The notes: generated from the sequence alone by a model not told the origin. Shown: positions 6,529-12,299, counted from the stretch's first letter. The stretch is 15,083 nucleotides of DNA from Bacteroidota bacterium (GCA_025359355.1 JANYGR010000152.1:1-15083), one strand, 5' to 3'. Translations and numbers: made by a program.

Positions 6529-7832
6529 AACAGGTAATTCTAACACTCTTTATTATATGTTTCATAAACGTATATGCTCAAAAAGCTACCAAACTGAGAG
6601 TTGGTGAGCGTATTCCGTTTTCGAAGGTTGCACTTTTTAATACCAGTAATAAGCCTGTTAATTTGGATTTACCAAACGGTAAAAATATGACAGATCGTTT
6701 TGTGTTGGTGTATTTTTATTCGCCCACTTCGCCTATTAAAGAATTAATAGCCTTTAATAATGATATAGAACGTATTTTAAATAAATACCAAAACAATGCT
6801 TGTAAAGGAGCCAGTGATATTGAATATGCAACCATTTGCTTGGAAAAAGATACTGCTAAATGGAAAGCTTTGCTTGCTCAAACCAACTTTACTAAATCTA
6901 AATTTTCGGGTAAAAAAAACAACTACTTAGCCACTGGCGAATTGAAAGACAAAGCAGTGTTAGCCTTTAAAGTAACTGAAACCCCTACCTTGTTTTTAGT
7001 AAACCCAAAAGGACGTTTGTATTTGGAAACTAACAGCTTTGAAGTATTAGAAAGTACGTTTCAAAATGTGTGTAAAGTCAATGCAGCCTACTCTACAGCT
7101 GATATTTCCGGTAAATTATTAGGAGGCGAAAAAAGTAAAGTCCCCTTAACGGAACATAAAGTGTATTTAATTAAAAGTGATGTTGATACCATTAAAACAA
7201 CGGCTACCGATAATTATGGTGATTTCGTATTTAAACAAATTGATACCACGCAAAACTTGAGTATCCGAATTGAACAAACGACTAAAGTAAAAAACAGCCC
7301 AAAAGTATATTTGGCCAAGCAAACCGGTGAAATTGTATCGGAATTTAAAAAGAATGATAAGACTGGTAACTTCGAATACAAATTATTAAATCAGGATGTG
7401 ATTAAATTAACTGAACTGGAAGATGAAGATGACATTACCATGAAGTACAAAAAATTTAATACTACTGGTAAAAAGAACTTGACCATTAACGAAAACATAT
7501 ATTACGAACTGGGAAAATATGCCGTATTAACCGAATCGGAAATTGCCTTGGATAAGGTATTAGTGATTTTAAATGCGAACCCAACGGTTCAACTTCAGGT
7601 TATTTCGCATACTGATGCTCAAGGCGACGATGCTAGTAATTTAAAACTCTCGCAAATGCGCTCCAATGCCGTGATTGATTATTTAGTAAGTAAGGGGATT
7701 CCAAAAACCAGACTTCAAGCTATCGGTAAAGGAGAATCAGAAATTAGGAACCACTGTGCCAATGGTGTAATCTGTTCTGACAAAGAGCAGGAATATAACC
7801 GCCGAACTGAGTTTAAATTCATCAAAAACTGA
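6525..7832 (+). CDS. CxxC-less thioredoxin-like / OmpA fusion protein 3
   Basis: The 435-residue product has a signal peptide (cut near 'NVYA-QK', 15-20). A TlpA-like region follows: 'RVGERIPFS', 'RFVLVYFYSPTSPIKEL' (58-74) at the active-site position, and 'TETPTLFLVNPKG' (151-163) with the cis-Pro. Aligned to the CxxC gene upstream, the cysteines become Ser69 and Lys72, so the site is redox-dead. A beta domain (about 190-295, 'ISGKLLGG', 'TDNYGDFVFKQI') and an acidic linker 'ELEDEDDITMKYK' lead to an OmpA domain (about 315-435) with 'SHTDAQGDDASNLKLS', 'VIDYLVSKGIPKTRL', 'GKGESEIRN' and 'NRRTEF'. C-x5-C is at 411 and 417. It starts inside the stop of paralogue 2, so translation is probably coupled. 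No convincing terminator follows before the grpE promoter. Confidence 0.85.
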   Translation: MKQVILTLFIICFINVYAQKATKLRVGERIPFSKVALFNTSNKPVNLDLPNGKNMTDRFVLVYFYSPTSPIKELIAFNNDIERILNKYQNNACKGASDIEYATICLEKDTAKWKALLAQTNFTKSKFSGKKNNYLATGELKDKAVLAFKVTETPTLFLVNPKGRLYLETNSFEVLESTFQNVCKVNAAYSTADISGKLLGGEKSKVPLTEHKVYLIKSDVDTIKTTATDNYGDFVFKQIDTTQNLSIRIEQTTKVKNSPKVYLAKQTGEIVSEFKKNDKTGNFEYKLLNQDVIKLTELEDEDDITMKYKKFNTTGKKNLTINENIYYELGKYAVLTESEIALDKVLVILNANPTVQLQVISHTDAQGDDASNLKLSQMRSNAVIDYLVSKGIPKTRLQAIGKGESEIRNHCANGVICSDKEQEYNRRTEFKFIKN

Positions 7833-7852
7833 CAATTTTTCGGGTTTTTATG

Positions 7853-7886
7853 ATTGGCAAACATATTGTTTACTTACATTTGCCAA
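7853..7886 (+). promoter_or_regulatory. grpE promoter overlapped by a palindromic site
   Basis: TACATTTG (7875-7882) fits the Bacteroidota -7 consensus TAnnTTTG exactly, and ATTG (7853-7856) stands 18 bases upstream at the -33 position. The start point would fall near 7889, giving a very short leader before the ATG at 7897. TTGGCAAA (7854-7861) and TTTGCCAA (7879-7886) form a perfect 8-base inverted repeat with a 17-base spacer that covers both promoter elements, as an operator would. The repeat followed by AATTTTT could also act as a weak terminator for the operon upstream. Confidence 0.6.
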
Positions 7887-7896
7887 AATTTTTACT

Positions 7897-8475
7897 ATGC
7901 AAAACAACGAAAAAAACCCGATTGATTCATCTGAAGATGAAATATTAGATACGAATGGTTCAGCTACTGATGCAGAAGTAGAATCTGCTAACGAATTTGA
8001 AAAAGACTCTCATATAGATAATGAGCCTACTCCTATTAATTACGAAGCTAAAATTGCGGAGTTAAACGATAAGTATTTACGTTTATATTCTGAATTTGAT
8101 AATTACCGTAAACGTACCATCAAAGAAAAATCAGACATCATCCGTTCGGCCGGAGAAGATGTATTTAAAGCCATTATTCCTACAATTGACGATTTTGAGC
8201 GTGCCATTAAGGCCAACGAAAATGTAACGGATGCAACGCCTATTAAAGAAGGTATTACTTTAATTTACAATAAGTTGAAGAACACTTGCACAAGCAAAGG
8301 TTTAGAAGCAATGGATAGTGTGGGCAAACCTTTTGATGCTGATATTATGGAAGCCATTACGCATATTCCTGCACCAAGCGACGACATGAAAGGAAAAGTA
8401 ATTGATGACATTGAAAAAGGTTATAAACTAGGTGATAAAGTCATTCGCTTTGCCAAAGTTGTTATTGGAACCTAA
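7897..8475 (+). CDS. grpE: Nucleotide exchange factor GrpE
   Basis: GrpE drives ADP release from DnaK and so sets the pace of the Hsp70 cycle. The 192-residue product has the usual plan. Residues 1-45 are an acidic disordered leader. A long coiled-coil helix contains 'KYLRLYSEFDNYRKRTIKEK' (59-78), the family hallmark. A four-helix region follows ('IIPTIDDFERAI'). The C-terminal beta-wing holds 'FDADIMEAI' and ends 'GYKLGDKVIRFAKVVIG', as in nearly all GrpE. It has its own promoter and is followed by a hairpin and then dnaJ on the same strand. No dnaK lies in the window, which is common in Bacteroidota, where grpE-dnaJ forms its own unit. Confidence 0.97.
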   Translation: MQNNEKNPIDSSEDEILDTNGSATDAEVESANEFEKDSHIDNEPTPINYEAKIAELNDKYLRLYSEFDNYRKRTIKEKSDIIRSAGEDVFKAIIPTIDDFERAIKANENVTDATPIKEGITLIYNKLKNTCTSKGLEAMDSVGKPFDADIMEAITHIPAPSDDMKGKVIDDIEKGYKLGDKVIRFAKVVIGT

Positions 8476-8506
8476 TTCAATTAAAAATACGACAAAACAA
8501 ACTATC

Positions 8507-8545
8507 AAAACACTAATCATTAAGCCTCTTAACGATTAGTGTTTT
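8507..8545 (+). terminator. Strong hairpin between grpE and dnaJ
   Basis: AAAACACTAATC (8507-8518) pairs perfectly with GATTAGTGTTTT (8534-8545). After one A/C mismatch the stem continues as TTAAG/CTTAA around a CCT loop. The run of T after the stem is only the four that belong to it, so this may be a partial terminator or an mRNA-processing or stability element that lowers dnaJ relative to grpE, not a full stop. Confidence 0.65.
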
Positions 8546-8583
8546 ACTGCTTTACCAGCATATTATAAGACAAACAACGAACC

Positions 8584-9732
8584 ATGAGCAAAAGAGATTA
8601 TTACGAAATTTTAGGAGTAAGTAAGAGTGCCAATGACGATGAAATTAAAAAAGCTTATCGTAAACTGGCCATCAAATTTCACCCCGATAAAAACCCTGAT
8701 GATAAAGGTGCTGAAGATAAATTTAAAGAAGCAGCCGAAGCTTACGAAATATTAAGTAATCCCGAAAAACGCCAACGCTATAACCAATTTGGACATGCTG
8801 GTGTTGGTGGTGCTTCGCAAGGTGGCGGTGGCGGCTTTGGTGGTGGCATGAACATGGACGACATCTTTAGCCAATTTGGAGATATATTTGGAGGCGGTGG
8901 CTTTGGTGGAGGATCTCGTGGCGGTGGCGGTGGTCGTAGAGTGACGCGTGGTTCTAACTTACGCATTAAAGTGAAGTTGAATTTACAGGAAGTTGCTAAA
9001 GGAGCCGAAAAGAAATTAAAAGTAAATAAGTTTGTAAGTTGCGGAACTTGTAAAGGTTCGGGTGCTAAGAACGGACAAGTAGAAACATGTAAGTTATGTA
9101 ATGGATCGGGAGTGCAAGTAAGAACCCAACAAACCTTTTTGGGTGCCATGCAAACACAAACAACTTGTAGTGGATGTAATGGCGAAGGAAAAACCGTAAA
9201 AGATAAATGCAGCACTTGCCACGGTGATGGTATAGTAAGAGCAGAAGAAGTCATTACCATTAATATACCTGCTGGTGTAGCCGAAGGCATGCAACTATCT
9301 GTTGGTGGTAAAGGAAATGCAGCACCACGAGGAGGTATTAATGGCGATTTATTGGTATTGATTGAAGAAGAAGAACATCCGGAATTGAAACGAGATGGTA
9401 GCAATTTATTTTATGATGGCTATGTGAGTTTTGCAGATGCTGCTTTAGGAACCAGTATAGAAATACCAACTGTTGATGCTAAAGTAAAAATTAAAATAGA
9501 ACCAGGTACACAAAGTGGTAAAGTATTGCGCTTAAAAGGCAAGGGCCTGCCAGACGTGAACTCTTATGGAACAGGTGATTTGTTGGTGAACATTAATGTA
9601 TGGACACCACAAACATTGACTGCTGAAGAGAAAAAAATACTGGAGAACTTAAAAGACTCTAAGAACTTTGCACCAAACCCTAACCGTAAGGAGAAAGGTT
9701 TTTTTGACCGCATGAAAGAATATTTTGAATAA
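8584..9732 (+). CDS. dnaJ: Chaperone protein DnaJ (type I Hsp40)
   Basis: DnaJ brings unfolded substrates to DnaK and stimulates its ATPase. The 382-residue product is a full type I protein. The J-domain (1-70) has the HPD triad at 33-35. A very Gly-rich G/F region (about 72-119) includes the 'DDIFSQFGDIFGG' segment. A zinc-binding region has four CxxCxGxG repeats at 153-160 (CGTCKGSG), 169-176 (CKLCNGSG), 195-202 (CSGCNGEG) and 209-216 (CSTCHGDG). The C-terminal substrate-binding domains include 'GDLLVLIEEEEHPELKRDG' and 'GTQSGKVLRLKGKGLP'. All key residues are present. It lies 108 bases after grpE, past a hairpin, and is closed by a strong terminator. Confidence 0.98.
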   Translation: MSKRDYYEILGVSKSANDDEIKKAYRKLAIKFHPDKNPDDKGAEDKFKEAAEAYEILSNPEKRQRYNQFGHAGVGGASQGGGGGFGGGMNMDDIFSQFGDIFGGGGFGGGSRGGGGGRRVTRGSNLRIKVKLNLQEVAKGAEKKLKVNKFVSCGTCKGSGAKNGQVETCKLCNGSGVQVRTQQTFLGAMQTQTTCSGCNGEGKTVKDKCSTCHGDGIVRAEEVITINIPAGVAEGMQLSVGGKGNAAPRGGINGDLLVLIEEEEHPELKRDGSNLFYDGYVSFADAALGTSIEIPTVDAKVKIKIEPGTQSGKVLRLKGKGLPDVNSYGTGDLLVNINVWTPQTLTAEEKKILENLKDSKNFAPNPNRKEKGFFDRMKEYFE

Positions 9733-9758
9733 GCCTATCAATGGCTGATTAACTCATT

Positions 9759-9797
9759 AAAAACTCGGGTTTCTGATAAAGGAACTCGAGTTTTTTT
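9759..9797 (+). terminator. Rho-independent terminator after dnaJ
   Basis: AAAAACTCGGGTT (9759-9771) pairs along all 13 bases with AACTCGAGTTTTT (9783-9795), with one G-U pair and an 11-base loop, and the T run extends to 9797. It starts 26 bases after the dnaJ stop. The A-rich 5' arm means it could also work on the opposite strand. Confidence 0.88.
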
Positions 9798-10033
9798 ATA
9801 CGTAAGGCGCATTAAATAATATGTAATTTGGGATTAATAATAAGGATGTCGAGATCTTTTATATTTAATGTGAATTAAATAACATCTATCTCGTATTACA
9901 TATAGTTTAATCCACCATTTTGTTTATTTAAGTAGGAAAGATATTTATTTTGATAAAAAAGGTATATTTGATTATGAGGGAAGTGAAGAAGGATTAGAAT
10001 GAAAGAGAAAAAGAATGAAAACAAGAGACATTA
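9798..10033. other. Noncoding stretch with interlaced inverted repeats
   Basis: No credible gene is seen on either strand. ATATGTAAT (9819-9827) and ATTACATAT (9895-9903) form a perfect 9-base inverted repeat, and CGAGAT (9850-9855) with ATCTCG (9888-9893) lies inside it. GATGT/ACATC (9845-9849, 9882-9886) and GGATTAA/TTAATCC (9831-9837, 9907-9913) are also complementary but cross the others, so not all can pair at once without a pseudoknot. From about 9955 the DNA is purine-rich on the plus strand. It may be the ancestral flank of the cassette-like region or hold a structured RNA. Confidence 0.3.
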
Positions 10034-10117
10034 TAAAACAGCTTGAGGTAAAAAACCACCCCAATCTACCCAATACGGTATGCTTGGGGTGATAAAATCA
10101 CCCCTATAAGCTAGTTA
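10034..10117 (+). other. attC-like folded site 1 (cassette junction)
   Basis: TAAAAC-AGCTT (10034-10044) faces AAGCT-A-GTTA (10108-10117), an imperfect stem that ends in GTTA at its 3' side, enclosing the CACCCCAA/TTGGGGTG hairpin. GTTA is followed by CCAGCAATAAGTGCGGAC, which resembles the sequence after the GTTA at 11624 (ATATGTTATTACGGCGGAC). The arrangement recalls an integron attC site, where the terminal GTT is the recombination point. The classical GTTRRRY core is not met. Confidence 0.28.
10057..10104 (+). promoter_or_regulatory. Two mutually exclusive hairpins sharing one arm
   Basis: CACCCCAA (10057-10064) is perfectly complementary to TTGGGGTG (10084-10091). The overlapping GGGGTGAT (10086-10093) is perfectly complementary to ATCACCCC (10097-10104) with an AAA loop. 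Only one can form at a time, the geometry of an attenuator or other switch. No T run follows the second hairpin, so it is not a standard terminator. It could block ribosomes, or be part of the folded recombination-like site at 10034-10117. Confidence 0.45.
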
Positions 10118-10142
10118 CCAGCAATAAGTGCGGACATCTCCA

Positions 10143-10648
10143 ATGAAAAAATAGCGACGAAAAATATACTTCTTATCCTTCCGACAGTTCTAATATTGTG
10201 TTCTTGTAATTCTAGTAAAGACGAAAAACAAAACATTCAGACAATCAATCCTAATGACATTCAAATGAGTGATGTGGTTCATGACTCCTTGACAACAAAT
10301 CAAATTGACAAAATAAAAAAAATACAGTCGACCTTTGCCGAAGTATATCCTGTAAGCTTAGAAGAAACTATAACAAATTTTAAAAGAGACCAAAATCCAG
10401 ACAGCGAAATTGATATTTGGTTACAAATGGCAGAGGCATATGAAAAGTATCTAACCAGTAAACAAATCAAATTGGACTTGAACACTAAAAAAGAAGTATA
10501 CAAACTAATTCTCTCACGCTCCATGATGAGTGATGAAGAAGCAATTTCTAATTCTAAGCTAACCATTTTGACAGAAAAAGAGGCGAAAGAAGTGTTAAGT
10601 TATTATTCTGCGACGCCAGACCCAATTGACGTGGTAAAAAAACCTTAA
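10143..10648 (+). CDS. Putative lipoprotein with start codon out of frame
   Basis: The intact frame running to 10648 encodes a lipoprotein: its reading just upstream of the cysteine is 'ATKNILLILPTVLILC', a lipobox signal. Its only good ATG (10143) is followed by six A and then TAG. With seven A it would read M-K-K-I-A-T-K-N-I-L-L-I-L-P-T-V-L-I-L-C. So the start is cut off by an apparent one-base loss. Without correction the frame offers TTG at 10196 (inside the signal, giving 150 residues) or ATG at 10265. The mature protein is charged and helical, with 'VSLEETITNFKRDQNPDSEI' as its most distinctive segment; I recall similar hypothetical proteins in Bacteroidota but no function. It is the first gene of the cassette-like region. 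It may be a real frameshift, a slippage-expressed gene, or a homopolymer error. Confidence 0.65.
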
Positions 10649-10661
10649 CTGACAAATAATT

Positions 10662-10874
10662 TTGGAAGACATTCTAGGCGAAATAATAGTTGTATTTCTT
10701 TGGCGCAAAATTCTTGTGCCGTTCTTCAGACTTTCGGGTGGCGCTATAAGATGGTTATTTAATTTTGGTCGGTTGACTTACCAAGACATTTTAAATAAAA
10801 AATATAACGGACGACTCGGTTTATTATTTTGGGTGATAATTTTATTTTGCATAATTTTTTATGTAAACACCTAA
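10662..10874 (+). CDS. Small membrane protein of unknown function
   Basis: The 70-residue product begins at TTG (10662). No ATG precedes the conserved-looking start, and an in-frame TGA lies at 10650. 'MEDILGEIIVVFLWRKILVPF' is amphipathic to hydrophobic. The middle 'GGAIRWLFNFGRLTYQDILN' resembles short hypothetical proteins common in Bacteroidota. 'LGLLFWVIILFCIIFYV' (52-68) is a clear C-terminal membrane helix. It follows the lipoprotein after 13 bases, so the two probably form one unit within the same cassette-like segment. It could be a small inner-membrane partner of the lipoprotein, but this is only inferred from position. Confidence 0.6.
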   Translation: MEDILGEIIVVFLWRKILVPFFRLSGGAIRWLFNFGRLTYQDILNKKYNGRLGLLFWVIILFCIIFYVNT

Positions 10875-10924
10875 TATTCGGCGGACAAGTGAACGAGACG
10901 CGCCTGTGGGGCACTTACAGCTGG

Positions 10925-11013
10925 TAACAGCAAGCAAGCATAATTTTTTGCGTATTAACGCTCAAATGTATAACTTGGACAAGCAAAAAACTACACCTGC
11001 TTGCAAAACGTTA
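10925..11013 (+). other. attC-like folded site 2 (cassette junction)
   Basis: TAAC (10925-10928) and GCAAGCA (10930-10936) on the left face TGCTTGC (10998-11004) and GTTA (11010-11013) on the right, forming an imperfect 89-base hairpin with a 61-base centre. The left arm repeats its GCAAGCA motif at 10934-10940, so the pairing can slip. The length, the outer TAAC/GTTA boxes and an inner stem separated from them by unpaired bases are what an attC site looks like. Just upstream, after the stop of the 70-residue gene, GCGGAC (10881-10886) and AAGTG...CACTT (10887-10891, 10912-10916) occur in an unusually GC-rich patch. Confidence 0.35.
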
Positions 11014-11015
11014 TA
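11007..11015 (+). repeat. AACGTTATA motif, copy 1 of 3
   Basis: AACGTTATA occurs here, at 11621-11629 and at 12291-12299, each time 44-53 bases before the start codon of the next gene. The first two copies share a further similar stretch: GTTATAAGTAATTGTGAG then GAACCG here, GTTATATGTTATTACGGCGG then GAACCG in copy 2. The spacing suggests either cassette junctions or a shared upstream regulatory element. Confidence 0.5.
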
Positions 11016-11059
11016 AGTAATTGTGAGAAAAGAACCGTTAGACAAAAAAGCAAACGCAT

Positions 11060-11404
11060 ATGACAACTCCACCATATATTTACGACATTCTCAATGGAGA
11101 AATTTTCATTAAAGGCGACTGCTCGGAAATTGAATTTGAACTCAACAAACTAAGCGCGACAAAAGAAAAAAGCAGAACTAAAATTTCCTATGATAATACA
11201 ATAACTGACCTAGCGGCAAACAAAGACTTCATTACCAAATTTATGCTTCTTATTGACTTAGGCATTTGTCTTGGACGTGATTATAAATTGACCTATGATC
11301 CAGCTTATACCGCTCAATATTTAAAAGACAATGGCGTTCAAATTAATTCGTATCAGACAATTTCTTTCAGCGGACAGGGTGGCTTTGATATCGAAGAGCA
11401 CTAA
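11060..11404 (+). CDS. Hypothetical protein, 114 residues
   Basis: The product is a soluble protein without a signal peptide or membrane segment. It begins 'MTTPPYIYDILNGEIFIKGD', continues with a charged region ('LSATKEKSRTKISYDN') and has one moderately hydrophobic stretch, 'FITKFMLLIDLGICLG', before a Tyr/Gly/Gln-rich end ('SFSGQGGFDIEEH'). I do not recognise a family. ATG at 11060 is the only sensible start. The gene stands alone in its segment between AACGTTATA copies 1 and 2, with about 220 noncoding bases after it, and its TAA stop at 11402-11404 lies within the left TAAC box of the next attC-like site. That is the layout expected of a single-gene integron cassette. Confidence 0.7.
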   Translation: MTTPPYIYDILNGEIFIKGDCSEIEFELNKLSATKEKSRTKISYDNTITDLAANKDFITKFMLLIDLGICLGRDYKLTYDPAYTAQYLKDNGVQINSYQTISFSGQGGFDIEEH

Positions 11405-11627
11405 CTGGCTAGACCATGCTGTCTGTGCCCAACTATTTATAACCGCACCTATGTCTAATGCGGGCAGAACTACAAGCATTCTATCTTTGTTAGTAGCTTT
11501 TAGGTAGTCACGCCAAAGCGTAATTTAATTTTTTCTTTGCAATTGCATAGCAACATTGTATCTTTATTTAAACATTTCGGTAGACAGCGGTTTCAAAACT
11601 TGCCGAGTGCCAACCGTGAAAACGTTA
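11402..11627 (+). other. Long attC-like folded site 3 (cassette junction)
   Basis: Nested complementary blocks are TAAC (11402-11405) with GTTA (11624-11627), TGGC (11406-11409) with GCCA (11609-11612), and GCTGTCT (11418-11424) with AGACAGC (11582-11588). The centre holds a further ACCGCA/TGCGGG-like pairing at about 11442-11464. At 226 bases it is longer than known attC sites, so this fold is less certain than site 2. GTTA is followed by ATATGTTATTACGGCGGACG, matching site 1 downstream sequence. Confidence 0.25.
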
Positions 11628-11629
11628 TA
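11621..11629 (+). repeat. AACGTTATA motif, copy 2 of 3
   Basis: Second exact copy, 614 bases after copy 1 and 47 bases before the next start codon at 11677. It is followed by GCGGAC at 11640-11645, a hexamer that I find only at 10130, 10881 and 11640 in this window. Confidence 0.5.
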
Positions 11630-11676
11630 TGTTATTACGGCGGACGAGAACCGATAACTAAAATCATTTAAAACCT

Positions 11677-11901
11677 ATGAAAAATTTATCAGTTATATTT
11701 AAAATATTAGGTAGTGTGTTAATTGTATTTGGTATACTTTGGACATATATACTTGGAATAGCAATATCTAGTTCCTCTCATAATATTTCTATGAGCGAAA
11801 GGGACAGTGCCATACTTAACGGTAAATTGGCTTTATTACTTGGACCTATACTCATTATTTGCACATGGCTTCCATGGACAAAATGGTTTATAAAAAAGTA
11901 A
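11677..11901 (+). CDS. Small two-helix membrane protein
   Basis: The 74-residue product has two predicted membrane helices, about 7-30 ('FKILGSVLIVFGILWTYILG') and 50-67 ('KLALLLGPILIICTWLPW'), joined by a polar Ser-rich loop with 'SMSERDSAILNG', and ends 'KWFIKK'. Both ends are basic and probably cytoplasmic. I know no family for it. ATG at 11677 is preceded by TTTAAAACCT with no Shine-Dalgarno sequence. It is the only gene between AACGTTATA copies 2 and 3, and about 390 noncoding bases follow it. Small membrane proteins of this type are frequent cargo of integron cassettes and toxin systems, but nothing here points to a specific role. Confidence 0.65.
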   Translation: MKNLSVIFKILGSVLIVFGILWTYILGIAISSSSHNISMSERDSAILNGKLALLLGPILIICTWLPWTKWFIKK

Positions 11902-12287
11902 TGATTTTCAAAATTACTAAGTATGCAGACACGAATATGGTGTTTAAGCATTGTAGCCACAACAATCACATAACACACGGTCCTATGTAAAGCAGCAATA
12001 ATTATTTCTTGTATCAATAATGTCTTCTATAATTAGTCTTTTAACAAAATAAAGCGATTACAACTTAATAATGCGTATATTTAACTAATACAAATTATTA
12101 GTGCATTACTATCAAAAATTGCATGATAGTAAATACATAAAAAAATGCACTGACAATCCTAAAAAAACAATCGAGTAAATAGATATCAATTATTCTATTT
12201 CTCATCTATCCAAACAACTATTCTTTTATTGCAACTCAGTAATTAATAAGCTTAAACTTATTACCCAATCATCTGTGCTTTAATGGA
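11902..12287. other. Noncoding A/T-rich stretch with a cluster of inverted repeats
   Basis: No gene is supported on either strand. Three perfect inverted repeats occur: ACTAATA/TATTAGT (12084-12090, 12096-12102), TTACTATCA/TGATAGTAA (12106-12114, 12124-12132) and TAATAAG/CTTATTA (12244-12250, 12257-12263). GTGCAT (12101-12106) also pairs with ATGCAC (12145-12150), wrapping the second hairpin in an outer stem. Such density is more than I would expect even from A/T-rich DNA. The stretch may be the 3' structure of the third cassette-like segment or the leader of the large gene downstream. Confidence 0.4.
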
Positions 12288-12299
12288 TATAACGTTATA
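12288..12299 (+). repeat. AACGTTATA motif, copy 3, within a 12-base palindrome
   Basis: TATAACGTTATA is a perfect 12-base palindrome that contains the third AACGTTATA (12291-12299), 670 bases after copy 2 and 53 bases before the start of the large gene. Unlike copies 1 and 2, what follows does not match the shared downstream sequence. AACAC...GTGTT further on (12316-12335) forms another short inverted repeat near that gene. Confidence 0.4.

Noticed and set aside
7853..7886. CIRCE/HrcA heat-shock operator at grpE
   Set aside because: The repeat TTGGCAAA-N17-TTTGCCAA does not match TTAGCACTC-N9-GAGTGCTAA in arms or spacer.
8802..8938. GGTGGCGGT-type repeats in dnaJ as a tandem repeat locus
   Set aside because: They encode the normal Gly-rich G/F region of type I DnaJ proteins.
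8778..9404. Long minus-strand frame opposite dnaJ, rich in Pro
   Set aside because: It is the antisense reading of the Gly-rich and Cys-rich parts of dnaJ; composition is dictated by the real gene and no family is recognisable.
11778..12017. Minus-strand frame of 79 codons
   Set aside because: It overlaps the two-helix membrane protein gene in antisense and then enters repeat-rich noncoding DNA; no start context or family supports it.
10034..12299. CRISPR array in the repeat-rich region
   Set aside because: Repeats are 6-9 bases, irregularly spaced by hundreds of bases with genes between, and no cas gene is present.
10034..12299. Insertion sequence or MITE with terminal inverted repeats
   Set aside because: No transposase, no matching outer inverted repeats and no target-site duplication could be found around the region.
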